The notes beneath the pieces were generated by a model. It was not told where the DNA came from. It saw only the letters and a program-made list of their open reading frames with translations, and made no database searches. Below, piece by piece: positions 55,420 to 63,637 of a DNA stretch of 64,000 nucleotides. A program made the translations under genes and the position numbers. Each line of letters begins with the position of its first letter. The first letter of the stretch is position 1. Source of the stretch: Acidithiobacillus sulfurivorans (GTDB taxonomy: Bacteria; Pseudomonadota; Gammaproteobacteria; Acidithiobacillales; Acidithiobacillaceae); assembly GCF_018853815.1 (NCBI RefSeq), contig NZ_JAAOMP010000073.1, positions 1-64,000 on the forward strand, read 5' to 3'.

Positions 55420-56431
55420 CAGCCTGACGAAGGGCCAACTGGCCAATAACGTAAGCTTCTTCACCGCTGGCCTGCAGGGATTCAAGGGCGTTTTGCCGGG
55501 ATTCCCAGGGGACGATAGCGACCATGCCAATGCCGAGATTAAATACCCGCCGCATTTCTTCGGTGCTGACTTGACCTTGCTCCTGCAACCACTGAAAAAG
55601 CGCAGGGGTTTGCCAGCTTTGGGGATTGATGTGGGCGCTCAGCTGGGCGGGTAGGGAGCGGGGCAGGTTTTCGGTGAGTCCCCCGCCGGTAATGTGGGCG
55701 AGGGCGTGGACGCTGACGACTTTACGCAGATTCTGAATAGCCTGCACGTAAATCCGGGTGGGACGCAGCAGGAGTTCGACCAGAGCTTCGCCATTCAACT
55801 GAATATGCGCATGGGCTCCGCTGCGGACCAGAATTTCACGGATGAGGGAGTAGCCATTACTGTGGGCGCCGGATGAGGCAATGCCAATGAGAGCGTCGCC
55901 TTCCAGACAGGCATCACTGGTCAATATTTCGCTTTTTTCGACGATACCGACAGCGAAGCCCGCCAGGTCATAATGACCGCCGGGGTACATGCCGGGCATT
56001 TCGGCGGTTTCGCCACCGAGCAGGGCACAGCCCGCCTGACGGCACCCTTCGGCAATACCGGTGATGACGGCTTCGGCAACAGTAGTATCCAGTTGTCCGC
56101 AGGCGTAGTAATCCAAAAACCAGAGCGGTTCAGCACCGGAAACCAGAATGTCGTTGACACACATGGCCACCAGATCGATGCCGATCCCATCATGCTGTTG
56201 GGCTTCGAGGGCCAGCAACAATTTGGTGCCGACGCCATCGGTTCCGGATACCATTACCGGTTCGCGATAACCGGTGGGCAATTCAAAAAGTCCACCAAAG
56301 CCGCCAATGCCGCCAAGCACACCGGGGCGGTGGGTACTGCGGGCGAGGGGTTTGATCCGGTCAACCAGCGCATTTCCTGCGTCAATGTTGACTCCTGCAC
56401 TGCGATAACTAAGCGGTTTGGGGCTGTCCAC
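55394..56431 (-). CDS. purM: Phosphoribosylformylglycinamidine cyclo-ligase (AIR synthetase)
   Basis: PurM closes the imidazole ring of aminoimidazole ribotide, which also feeds ThiC. The 345 residues contain [91 protein letters not shown] and [17 protein letters not shown] chose GTG 56431 because a strong Shine-Dalgarno GGAGG stands eight bases upstream. A TTG six codons earlier would place the Shine-Dalgarno inside the gene. First gene of purM-purN. Confidence 0.96.
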   Translation of the reverse strand: MDSPKPLSYRSAGVNIDAGNALVDRIKPLARSTHRPGVLGGIGGFGGLFELPTGYREPVMVSGTDGVGTKLLLALEAQQHDGIGIDLVAMCVNDILVSGAEPLWFLDYYACGQLDTTVAEAVITGIAEGCRQAGCALLGGETAEMPGMYPGGHYDLAGFAVGIVEKSEILTSDACLEGDALIGIASSGAHSNGYSLIREILVRSGAHAHIQLNGEALVELLLRPTRIYVQAIQNLRKVVSVHALAHITGGGLTENLPRSLPAQLSAHINPQSWQTPALFQWLQEQGQVSTEEMRRVFNLGIGMVAIVPWESRQNALESLQASGEEAYVIGQLALRQADEGVVFLD

Positions 56432-56485
56432 AGCAAGTTCCTCCGTCAATTTCGGGTCATGTTATGAGGGGGGCTGGCTGCTGTC

Positions 56486-56513
56486 AAAAAAAAAGAGCGG
56501 CCAGGCCGCTCTT
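56486..56513 (-). terminator. Rho-independent terminator after sodB
   Basis: Read on the minus strand, AAGAGCGGCC and GGCCGCTCTT (a 10-bp perfect stem with a one-base centre) are followed by a run of nine Ts. It lies 50 bp past the sodB stop and ahead of purM. Confidence 0.88.
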
Positions 56514-56562
56514 CATTCCGACGTCCCAAGTCACTGGGCGTCAGGGTTACCCCGGTAACCGA

Positions 56563-57180
56563 TCAGAAGCGCTTGAAAATCTGTCCGCTTTTGGCTGCCT
56601 GGAAGCGTGCTTCAATGACACTCCAGTTCATGTTTTTGTGCAGTGCTGCCAGGTAATCGCCGCGCCCCAGGGCTTTCCAGTCAACCATGTAAGCATGTTC
56701 AAACACGTCCACAATGACCAGGGGGACAAAGCCGCCAATGTTGCCATCTTCGTGCAACTGGACGAAATGGTTGTTGATCTGGCCGGTAGTACCATCGTAA
56801 TAGGCAATCGCCCAACCAATGCTGCGGCTTTTGGCTGCAGCCATGAGGTCTTCGTGCCAGGCTTCGGCGCTGCCGAACTGTTCGGTGACTGCAGCCTTGA
56901 AGCCGGGAGCCTGATCCATGCTGACGCCGGGTTTCATCTGGGCGAAGTAGTATTCATGCAAAACCATGCCGTTGTATTCAAAACCAAAACGACGACGACG
57001 GTCGGCATAGGTCAGGGAAGCAGTTTTGCCAGCCGCACGCATTTCCTCAAGTTCTTTGTGCAGGGCATTACTCTGGTTGACATAGCCGGTGTACAAGCCC
57101 CAGTGATCGTTGATCTGGGCGTCGGAAATGCCGTCAAGACCGCTGGGCTTCAATTCTTCACGTACTTTATATTCAGACAT
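56563..57180 (-). CDS. sodB: Superoxide dismutase, iron/manganese type
   Basis: The enzyme removes superoxide with Fe or Mn. The 205-residue protein has metal ligands His26 (INDHWGLY), His near 75 (GMVLHEYYFAQM), and the late Asp/His pair in VIVDVFEHAYMVDWKALG. The rest follows the SOD two-domain plan (helical hairpin, then alpha/beta). The sequence does not show me which metal it uses; the acid-habitat relatives I recall are iron enzymes. ATG 57180 has CAGGAGAG about nine bases upstream. Monocistronic: a terminator follows, and no other minus-strand gene lies directly upstream. Confidence 0.93.
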   Translation of the reverse strand: MSEYKVREELKPSGLDGISDAQINDHWGLYTGYVNQSNALHKELEEMRAAGKTASLTYADRRRRFGFEYNGMVLHEYYFAQMKPGVSMDQAPGFKAAVTEQFGSAEAWHEDLMAAAKSRSIGWAIAYYDGTTGQINNHFVQLHEDGNIGGFVPLVIVDVFEHAYMVDWKALGRGDYLAALHKNMNWSVIEARFQAAKSGQIFKRF

Positions 57181-57251
57181 TGCTCTACTCTCCTGCTGGT
57201 CGGTTGGGAATGAATCCCTGTGATTGTAGTCAGTGGCAGGGATGGCTGCAA

Positions 57252-57267
57252 ACGACCTGCTGGTCGT
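57252..57267. repeat. Short palindrome upstream of sodB
   Basis: ACGACC-TGCT-GGTCGT, perfect 6-bp arms, 72 bp before the sodB start. It could be an operator for sodB or part of the divergent hda leader; no regulator is identified. Confidence 0.35.
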
Positions 57268-57328
57268 CTGACAGTGCTGCAGCCTATTCGCGCGGTTTCA
57301 GAGGGTAGAATGATAGATAAGAATCTGC

Positions 57329-57357
57329 TTGACAGCCAAGGGTCCCTTGCCTAGCTT
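57329..57357 (+). promoter_or_regulatory. Candidate promoter of hda with palindromic spacer
   Basis: TTGACA (57329-57334), 17 bp, then TAGCTT (57352-57357). The -35 is perfect and the -10 weak. The spacer contains the 11-bp palindrome AAGGGTCCCTT (57338-57348), whose GTCCCTTGCCT is also part of the core of the intergenic repeat family. Confidence 0.35.
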
Positions 57358-57365
57358 CTGGAGTC

Positions 57366-57437
57366 ATGCCAAGCCATGATAGTTTCCCCCGGGTAAGCCC
57401 TGAAGGCTTACGTTTTTTGTCGTTCAGGCGCTGCTGA
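57366..57437 (+). CDS. Possible 23-residue leader peptide of hda
   Basis: A short frame from ATG 57366, with GGAG three bases before it, encodes MPSHDSFPRVSPEGLRFLSF and RRC. Its TGA overlaps the hda start as TGATG. The intrinsic hairpin at 57393-57418 lies within the frame, so a translating ribosome would unfold it. The Shine-Dalgarno spacing is short, and such a small frame can arise by chance, so this is a proposal. Confidence 0.3.
   Translation: MPSHDSFPRVSPEGLRFLSFRRC
57393..57418 (+). terminator. Intrinsic terminator or attenuator ahead of hda
   Basis: Stem GTAAGCC / GGCTTAC with loop CTGAA is followed by G and six Ts (57413-57418). No plus-strand gene ends upstream between 57181 and here; the hairpin stands 18 bp before hda, so it would act on the hda transcript itself. 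Confidence 0.6.
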
Positions 57438-58156
57438 TGCTCGCCAATGGCCAGATGCGCTTGCCTTTGGGGTTGCGAAGCGGCGCAACGCTGGATGATT
57501 TTTGTCCAGAGCCCAACACTGCGGCATTGAATGCCGTGCGTAGTCTGCTGGTACCGCCAGTACAGGTGTTTGGACTTTATTTGCACGGGCCGGGGGGCGT
57601 TGGTAAAAGCCATTTATTACAGGGTGCTGCCCAAAGCAGTGTAGGTTGGGTACCTTACATTGAATGCGCCGAAATGATGCAGTCCTTTGTTGAACTGGCG
57701 CTGCCGGAGACTTTTGCCAGTCTGGTGGATGCGCCTTTGCTCTGTCTGGATAATGTGGATGCCTGGGCAGGTCAGGTAGATCAAGAGAGGTTTTTGTATG
57801 GCCTTTATAATGAACGTTTTCATCGCGCCCGGCCCTTGCTGCTGGCGGGTCGGGAAGCACCCCGGCAACTAGCCTGGACCCTGCCGGATTGGGCGAGCCG
57901 GTTCAGTGTTTGTGTGCCGATGGCACTGCAATTACCCGATGATGTGCAGCGGCTGCATATTTTGCAGGCCATGGCCCAGCGTCGCGGCTTGCGCATGGAC
58001 CGGGACGTTGCCCGGTATGTGCTGCGTCATCAGTCGCGGGATATGGCTGTGCTGGAGTCCTTGCTGGAGATGCTGGATGCCCGCAGTTGGGAGCAGCAAC
58101 GCCAACTGACCATTCCATTTATTCGTCATTGTCTGGACAGGGAGGCGTCTTTGTGA
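57437..58156 (+). CDS. hda: DnaA-homologue Hda, regulatory inactivation of DnaA
   Basis: Hda stimulates ATP hydrolysis by DnaA together with the DNA-loaded sliding clamp, preventing re-initiation. The 239-residue product begins with a clamp-binding motif QMRLPL (residues 6-11). The AAA+ domain has the Walker A GPGGVGKSHL, Walker B LLCLDNVD, sensor regions RPLLLAGREAPRQLAWTLPDWASRF and a C-terminal VLESLLEMLDARSWEQQRQLTIPFI, very like E. coli Hda. The DnaA DNA-binding domain is absent. ATG 57437; the leader before it holds a hairpin terminator. The YihY gene overlaps its stop (GTGA). Confidence 0.93.
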   Translation: MLANGQMRLPLGLRSGATLDDFCPEPNTAALNAVRSLLVPPVQVFGLYLHGPGGVGKSHLLQGAAQSSVGWVPYIECAEMMQSFVELALPETFASLVDAPLLCLDNVDAWAGQVDQERFLYGLYNERFHRARPLLLAGREAPRQLAWTLPDWASRFSVCVPMALQLPDDVQRLHILQAMAQRRGLRMDRDVARYVLRHQSRDMAVLESLLEMLDARSWEQQRQLTIPFIRHCLDREASL

Positions 58157-59085
58157 GCACCGATCAGAAAGAAGGCCAACAGTGTTTTGGTAAAAAGGAA
58201 GCTGGTCCGCGCCCACAGCCTCCTGCCCGTACCGGTTTGCTGCTTCGTTTCGGCTTTCGCTGGTATCGGGCCTGGCATGGCTTCTGGAAAGATGACTGCA
58301 TTGATCGGGCTGGTTTGCTGTCCTATACGACTTTATTTGGTTTGATTCCGCTGGCAGTGCTGGTATTCAGCATGTGGAATCTGGTGGGTTTCAGCGTGAT
58401 GCATCGAACTCAGGTGGATCGTCTGATATTGCGCAGCTTTGTTCCGCAGACGGGTTATACCATTCTTCATGAGGTGAATTTACTGGCCGCCAAGGGTACG
58501 CAACTGGGGTTGCTGGGGATAATCGGTTTATCGCTAACGGCGGTGTTTCTGCTGCATGCGGTAGAGCGGCATCTGAATGCCATCTGGGGGGTTGCGCCCC
58601 ATTGCTGGTGGTGCCGGGTTTTGCGTTATCTGGCCATGCTGGTCGTGGCGCCCCTGAGTGTGGCCTTGCTCCTGCCTCTGCTGGGTCCTTTGCAACCCTT
58701 ATTGAAATATTTGGGTAATATTCCCGTGCTGCCGCCGTTTTTCAGTCATGTCCTGACTTTTTTAGTGGTGACGGTGATGATGCTGCTGCTGTACAAGATT
58801 CTGCCCGCAGCAGCCCCGCGCTGGCGGGATGCGCTGCTGGGGGGTATGACGGTAGCCCTTTTGTTTGAACTGGATAAATTCGGGCTATCCGCCTATTTGC
58901 GCTTTTCGACGTTTGAAACAGTTTACGGGGCGCTGGGCGCTTTTCCGGTATTTTTGCTCTGGTTGTATGTGGCCTGGGCCAGCATTTTATTCGGAGCGGA
59001 AATGGCAGAAGCCGGCGTTTATTCTGACAAAAACCCGCTCAACCCGGCTCATAAACCAGACGCACCCGTGAAGACGGATAAATGA
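58153..59085 (+). CDS. YihY/BrkB-family inner membrane protein
   Basis: The 310-residue product has about six membrane spans and the YihY/UPF0761 pattern: FWKDDCIDRAGLLSYTTLFGLIPLAVLVFS, LLGIIGLSLTAVFLLHAVERHLNAIW, then PLLKYLG and later LPAAAPRWRDALLGGMTVALLFELDKFGLSAY and YGALGAFPVFLLWLYVAWASILFGAEM. It was once annotated as ribonuclease BN, wrongly. Its function is unknown. GTG 58153 overlaps the hda stop (GTGA) behind GGAGGCG. Its 3' end overlaps phnF convergently by 47 bp. Confidence 0.88.
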   Translation: MSTDQKEGQQCFGKKEAGPRPQPPARTGLLLRFGFRWYRAWHGFWKDDCIDRAGLLSYTTLFGLIPLAVLVFSMWNLVGFSVMHRTQVDRLILRSFVPQTGYTILHEVNLLAAKGTQLGLLGIIGLSLTAVFLLHAVERHLNAIWGVAPHCWWCRVLRYLAMLVVAPLSVALLLPLLGPLQPLLKYLGNIPVLPPFFSHVLTFLVVTVMMLLLYKILPAAAPRWRDALLGGMTVALLFELDKFGLSAYLRFSTFETVYGALGAFPVFLLWLYVAWASILFGAEMAEAGVYSDKNPLNPAHKPDAPVKTDK

Positions 59086-59791
59086 CCGTTGAGAATTCTA
59101 TGCCTACTCCGGTCATATCGACGTTGACGTTTTCACAGACAAAAACGATTTCACCTTTTTCGACTTTCAGCAGATCCCGCTCCTGGGGACCGGACATGGC
59201 TGCCGAAATGGTGGAGCGCATGCGGGTATAATCGTGTACGCCATGCTGCCGCAGGGATTCAGTGATACCGCGTCCGGCGTGAAGATCTTCAACCAAGGCC
59301 AGCAGGGCTTCCCCGAAAAAGAGATGTCTGGCGATGGAAATGGGCTCTTCGCCAACCCGGCCAAGGGTTTTGATCATGGCAACCTGGGGATATTCCGGGA
59401 AGACGCCATATTGCTGAATGCGCGCCAATTCAGGAAGCTCTGCCAGATTCAGTATGGCCGCCTCCAGAATGTCATTGTTGCCGGGTTTATTGTACTTTTT
59501 AACCCATTCCGAAAAGCGCGGCCTTTCGACCAGTTCATAGTCAAACACATGCTTGGCAACAAAACTGCCGCGACCATGCTGAATCCGCACTTTGCCCATG
59601 GCCGCGAGTTCCTGCAGGGCGCGACGCATGGTGTGGCGATTGACTCCGTAAGCCTTGGCCAGATCTGCTTCGCCTGGCAGTTTCTGGTTTTCGACAAGTT
59701 CGCCGGAATCTATGCGGGCCTGCAGATCATCGACAATTTGTTTCCAGATGGTGATTCCGGGGACGAATTGCACTTTGCTGGTGCTGATCAT
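59039..59791 (-). CDS. phnF: GntR-family phosphonate regulator PhnF
   Basis: PhnF is the transcriptional regulator of C-P lyase genes. The 250-residue protein has an N-terminal winged helix (IDSGELVENQKLPGEADLAKAYGVNRHTMRRALQEL, with HGRGSFV) and a C-terminal UTRA effector domain (YNKPGNNDILEAAILN, EPISIARHLFF, ISAAMSGPQERDLLKVEKGE). ATG 59791 overlaps the phnN stop as ATGA. The effector is thought to be phosphate or a phosphonate; this cannot be read from sequence. Here it is the last gene of the operon, while in E. coli it precedes phnG. Confidence 0.9.
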   Translation of the reverse strand: MISTSKVQFVPGITIWKQIVDDLQARIDSGELVENQKLPGEADLAKAYGVNRHTMRRALQELAAMGKVRIQHGRGSFVAKHVFDYELVERPRFSEWVKKYNKPGNNDILEAAILNLAELPELARIQQYGVFPEYPQVAMIKTLGRVGEEPISIARHLFFGEALLALVEDLHAGRGITESLRQHGVHDYTRMRSTISAAMSGPQERDLLKVEKGEIVFVCENVNVDMTGVGIEFSTVIYPSSRVRLVYEPG

Positions 59792-60336
59792 GGGTGTTCC
59801 AGCAGTTTGATGAGGCTGTGTACACATTGTTTGATGGCATCTTCCAGCAATCCATCATTACTGATGGTGGTCATAGGCAAATGCTCCGACAGGGGAATGT
59901 GACGACACAGGCGTTCGTTGATGGATGCAGCACTTTCACGATGACGTTTTTCCAGGCGGCGGCGAATTTCCGTTGATGAAGCGGTGATATATAAAACATG
60001 TCCACCATCTTCCGCAAGCAGATCATTCAATACGGTGCGCGAAACATTGGCGATGATAATCTGCACAGCGGCGTTTTGGGGTTGCAATTCCGACCAGGGC
60101 AGGCCGTAGGATAGCTGGTGCGCGTCCCAGGTTTTGGCAAAATAACCGGATTCAGCGCGTTGCCTGAATGCTTCGGGACTGATGTTGATTTCTCCAGCCT
60201 GTGGGGTATTGCGGGTGACCATTCGCTGGGCGAAATAAAAGCGTGGGTCATTTTTCAATGTGGCTTCTGCGCCGCGAATAACCGAATCCTTGCCCGCACC
60301 GGAAGGACCCACTACCAGAACCAGCAGGGGTTTCAT
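59788..60336 (-). CDS. phnN: Ribose 1,5-bisphosphate phosphokinase PhnN
   Basis: PhnN phosphorylates ribose 1,5-bisphosphate to PRPP in the C-P lyase route. The 182-residue kinase resembles guanylate kinases: LVLVVGPSGAGKDSVIRG (Walker A), FAQRMVTRNTPQAGEINISPEAF and TWDAHQLSYGLPW, and VLYITASSTEIRRRLEKRHRESAASINERL near the end. ATG 60336 overlaps by four bases the end of the DUF1045 gene. All key residues seem present. Confidence 0.92.
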   Translation of the reverse strand: MKPLLVLVVGPSGAGKDSVIRGAEATLKNDPRFYFAQRMVTRNTPQAGEINISPEAFRQRAESGYFAKTWDAHQLSYGLPWSELQPQNAAVQIIIANVSRTVLNDLLAEDGGHVLYITASSTEIRRRLEKRHRESAASINERLCRHIPLSEHLPMTTISNDGLLEDAIKQCVHSLIKLLEHP

Positions 60337-61019
60337 GGTTTATCTTGGGGGGGGGCGGGAGCCGCCGGAGCGAGGGGCAGGCGGCGCAAAAGGGTAAAGG
60401 GTGCGTTCGGATCTGTTTCACAGGCTAATGCGAGGCTATGTAAAAGGCGTGGCTGCTTGGGAATGTCACCAAAATACTTGCTGGCGGTATTGAGCAAACG
60501 CGTGTCCGTTTGTCGGTCGCTGAGGGTCATGTGAAAAACAAACTCCTCAAATACATAGGGATAACCCCATCTTTCCAGGTATTCCCGCTGCCGGGGAAGC
60601 TTTATCTTCTGGTTTCTTGCCGCGAGCTCTGCGTCAGTGTAAAGACGACGCCAGGGTTCCAGGTTGCGCACGCAGGCATCTGCCAATGCCTGTAATTCAG
60701 GACAGGGTTGGCTGAGACGCAAGGAAACAAAGCCTTCTTCCTGACACAAATGCAAGGGAGGCAGGAAAAACGCCGGAGTTTCAGCCAGCTGTTGTTCTAG
60801 TGCTGCAAGCAGATCGTCCAGCTTGCCCTGCAGGGACATGGGGGCTTTGATGGTGGCATGGAAACCATAACGACTGGCGCGTCGCGAAGCCTCTGCGAGG
60901 CCATGAATTGGGGGTCTCTGTCTTGCCTGGGCAGTTTCGGAGTCCCAACCCAACCAATGGCTGCCCGCTACCCATAGGGGATCATCGGCTTCTGGCAGGT
61001 AATAAATGGCGACACGCAT
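60333..61019 (-). CDS. DUF1045 phosphonate-operon protein, 2H phosphoesterase-like
   Basis: The 228-residue protein matches the putative phosphonate metabolism family DUF1045. Two H-x-T motifs, HATIKAP and HMTLSDR, mark the 2H phosphoesterase fold that cleaves cyclic phosphates; the first lies in the pattern ASRYGFHATIKAPM. In C-P lyase pathways a cyclic ribose phosphate must be opened, usually by PhnP; no phnP is in this window, so this protein might do the job. That is inference. ATG 61019 (MRVAIYYLPEADDPLW) is used; the gene begins 4 bp after the phnM stop. Confidence 0.85.
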   Translation of the reverse strand: MRVAIYYLPEADDPLWVAGSHWLGWDSETAQARQRPPIHGLAEASRRASRYGFHATIKAPMSLQGKLDDLLAALEQQLAETPAFFLPPLHLCQEEGFVSLRLSQPCPELQALADACVRNLEPWRRLYTDAELAARNQKIKLPRQREYLERWGYPYVFEEFVFHMTLSDRQTDTRLLNTASKYFGDIPKQPRLLHSLALACETDPNAPFTLLRRLPLAPAAPAPPQDKP

Positions 61020-61023
61020 GGGC

Positions 61024-62163
61024 TCAGGCCATTCTTTCGCCAGCTTTCCAGACTGCACGCAATAAAGGATGGTTGTCGAAGTCCCGAACCCGGAGCAGGT
61101 CGCCGCGCATGCCGATTTGCAGAGCGCCACGATCTTCCAGCCCGAGCATGCGGGCCGGTGCGAGGCTGACCATTTGCACCGCTTCAGGGAGTTTGATCAG
61201 GCCCATGCGGGTCAGAGCAAAGGCTGCTTCCAGCAACGCGTGCGGGACGTAGTCCGAGGCGAGAACATCCACCAACCCGGCGGCAACCAGATCGCGTACA
61301 GCGACATTGCCGGAATGGGAGCCACCGCGCACCACGTTGGGCGCGCCTGCGACTGTGGCCATGCCCAGCCTTCTGGCTTCTTGTGCGGCTTCCATACTCA
61401 CCGGGAATTCGGCTATACGAATACCATCTGTGGCGTTTCGCTGAATTTCTTCAACCGTCCGGTCGTCGTGGCTGGCGATCTGCAAACCCCTCCCGCGTAA
61501 TTTTTCGAGAAGGTAATGACGGTTGATTTCACTATGGATTTCCCGACGTTGCTGGGCTTCCTCAATCATCTGATCCAGTTCGGCCTCGCTGTATCCATCA
61601 CCACGCCTTCCTTCGCGGAATTTGTCGAGATTGGCGTGCTGACCGACGCCGGGGGTGTGGTCCATGATGCTGATCATGTGTACGGGGGCTTGAGCCATTG
61701 CCGTTTCAAACAATTGCTGCATATTGGGTGTGGGGAGTTCACAGCGCAGATGCAGCACGTGGTCGGAACGTAATAACCCTTGTTCATCCAGAAAAGTCAG
61801 GTCTACAACCGCATCGCGAAGCGTCTGGATACGCTGGCTTTCAAAGCCGGCATCTCCCACACAAAGGGCATCAGCCACGGTGGTGATGCCTGCAGCTGCA
61901 CACTGGCTGTCATGGGCCAGAAAAGCGGAACGTGAAGGCCAGCGCACGTTGCTGCGCGGTTGCACCTGGCGTTCGAGATTGTCGGTGTGCACATCCACCA
62001 GTCCGGGTAACAACCAGTCGCCCTGTCCATCTTCGCTGCCGGGTCGGGGATGTGGATCTTCTTCCAGTGCTATGATTTTACCGTTTTCATCCAGTGTCAG
62101 AGCGCCATGAACCATGCGATCTTCCAGAACCATACGGAAATTGCTGAAGGCCAGGGTTTTCAT
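61024..62163 (-). CDS. phnM: Ribose 1-methylphosphonate 5-triphosphate diphosphatase PhnM
   Basis: PhnM removes pyrophosphate from the C-P lyase substrate. The 379-residue amidohydrolase has the metal-binding LLPGLVDVHTDNLERQVQPR, SIMDHTPGVGQH, ASHDDRTVEEIQR and the late ASDYVPHALLEAAFAL. The composition is normal for the family. ATG 62163 overlaps the phnL stop as ATGA. Together with phnJ and the two ABC-type proteins it belongs to the C-P lyase core pathway that converts methylphosphonate to methane and PRPP. Confidence 0.95.
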   Translation of the reverse strand: MKTLAFSNFRMVLEDRMVHGALTLDENGKIIALEEDPHPRPGSEDGQGDWLLPGLVDVHTDNLERQVQPRSNVRWPSRSAFLAHDSQCAAAGITTVADALCVGDAGFESQRIQTLRDAVVDLTFLDEQGLLRSDHVLHLRCELPTPNMQQLFETAMAQAPVHMISIMDHTPGVGQHANLDKFREGRRGDGYSEAELDQMIEEAQQRREIHSEINRHYLLEKLRGRGLQIASHDDRTVEEIQRNATDGIRIAEFPVSMEAAQEARRLGMATVAGAPNVVRGGSHSGNVAVRDLVAAGLVDVLASDYVPHALLEAAFALTRMGLIKLPEAVQMVSLAPARMLGLEDRGALQIGMRGDLLRVRDFDNHPLLRAVWKAGERMA

Positions 62164-62858
62164 GAAGCATGCTCCGATAGGGATGGGATGGAATATTGAC
62201 GATCAGCCACTTGGGCAACCAGGTCTGGATCATGAAACACGGCCAGCACCGCACGACCGGTTTTTTTGGCATGGAGAATCCGGTTTTTGACGGCTGTGGC
62301 GTTGTGACCATCCAGAGAAGCCGTCGGTTCATCGAGCAGAATCAGGGGGTGTTGACCGACAAAAGCTCTGGCCAGATTTACCCGTTGCTGTTCTCCCCCG
62401 GAAAAGGTGGCGGGAGGCAGCGCATGGAGATGCTTCGGTAAATTCAGTTCCAGCAATATCTCAGCGGCGCGTTTCATGGCCGTTTGCGTATCAATGCCCT
62501 GATCGGTCAGCGGTTGCGCGACGAGCTCCAGGGTGGAGACTCTGGGTATTACCCGCAGAAACTGACTGGCATAAGCCATGACGTGTCGCCGCAACGTGAT
62601 GATTTCGCGGGGGCTGCTTTGCAAAATATCCACCATATCCTGACCGTTTCGCAAACGGATGGAACCGGATTCTGCCCGATAATTGCCGTATATTGTTCTC
62701 AGTAGCGATGATTTGCCACTGCCCGAAGCGCCGACCAGCGCGATGCACTCACCGGCAGCAACGCGCAATTCTATATGGCGCAAAATAGGCAGATTCAAGC
62801 CGCCGCGCAGATGCAACACAAATTTTTTGCTGAGTTGTTCGACTTCCAGAATATTCAT
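62160..62858 (-). CDS. phnL: C-P lyase ABC-type ATP-binding protein PhnL
   Basis: The 232-residue protein has Walker A ALVGASGSGKSSLLR, Q-loop YASQFLRVIPRVSTLELVAQPL, signature TFSGGEQQRVNLARAF and Walker B LILLDEPTASLD. PhnL is an ABC-ATPase-type subunit associated with the C-P lyase complex rather than a transporter. The start ATG overlaps the phnK stop by four bases. Confidence 0.93.
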   Translation of the reverse strand: MNILEVEQLSKKFVLHLRGGLNLPILRHIELRVAAGECIALVGASGSGKSSLLRTIYGNYRAESGSIRLRNGQDMVDILQSSPREIITLRRHVMAYASQFLRVIPRVSTLELVAQPLTDQGIDTQTAMKRAAEILLELNLPKHLHALPPATFSGGEQQRVNLARAFVGQHPLILLDEPTASLDGHNATAVKNRILHAKKTGRAVLAVFHDPDLVAQVADRQYSIPSLSEHAS

Positions 62859-63637
62859 GCCGGGAGCACCGAACTGACCAAAAGTTGGGTGTAGGGATGC
62901 TGCGGGTCATCCAGCACCTGATCGGCCAGCCCTTCTTCAATGATTTCGCCCTGACGCATGACCGCAATACGCTGGGCGAGGAGGCGGGCTACTGCCAGAT
63001 CGTGAGTGACCAGAAGTACGGCCATGTTTTCAGTGACGACGAGTTTACGGAGCAAGTCGAGTAAGGCGGCCTGTACGGAAACATCCAGACCGCTGGTGGG
63101 TTCGTCCAGATAGAGCAGAGCGGGCTGGCTGATGAGCGTTCGGGCGATCTGCAGACGCTGCAACATGCCGCCAGAAAAGGTCTCGGGTAAATCATCCAGG
63201 CGGGCCGGATCAATTTCAACTTTTTGCAACCAGTACAGGGCTTCCTCGCGCAACTGGCCATAATGGCGCAAGCCCATGATCATGCGTCTTTCGACGATAT
63301 TGCCGCCAGCGCTGATTTCCATGCGCAGGGCATCGCGGGGATTCTGGCAGACAAAACCCCAGGCAGTGCGTTGCAGATGCCTGAGTGTCTGTCTGCTGAG
63401 TTCAGACATAGGACGCAAGCCCAGATCCGGAGTGGTGGCCTGTATTTCACCCTGCGTGGGGGGCAAGGTGCCGTAAAGCAGGTTCAGCAAAGTGGATTTG
63501 CCCGAACCGCTTTCGCCAACAATGGCTAGAACTTCGCCAGGATACAATTCCAGAGACACCTGACGAATTACTGGCTGCTTGCCAAACTGAAAATACAGGT
63601 TTCGGGCGGCCAGTGCGGGTTGAGTGTTTACTGGCAT
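62855..63637 (-). CDS. phnK: C-P lyase ABC-type ATP-binding protein PhnK
   Basis: The 260-residue product has Walker A AIVGESGSGKSTLLN, a Q-loop VCQNPRDALRME with the family-specific N-P-R-D-A-L-R, signature FSGGMLQRLQIARTL and Walker B LLYLDEPTSGLD. PhnK binds the phnGHIJ core in the known structure and uses ATP to drive it. I chose ATG 63637; an in-frame TTG at 63652 is possible. The start lies within the end of phnJ (10-bp overlap). Confidence 0.93.
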   Translation of the reverse strand: MPVNTQPALAARNLYFQFGKQPVIRQVSLELYPGEVLAIVGESGSGKSTLLNLLYGTLPPTQGEIQATTPDLGLRPMSELSRQTLRHLQRTAWGFVCQNPRDALRMEISAGGNIVERRMIMGLRHYGQLREEALYWLQKVEIDPARLDDLPETFSGGMLQRLQIARTLISQPALLYLDEPTSGLDVSVQAALLDLLRKLVVTENMAVLLVTHDLAVARLLAQRIAVMRQGEIIEEGLADQVLDDPQHPYTQLLVSSVLPA

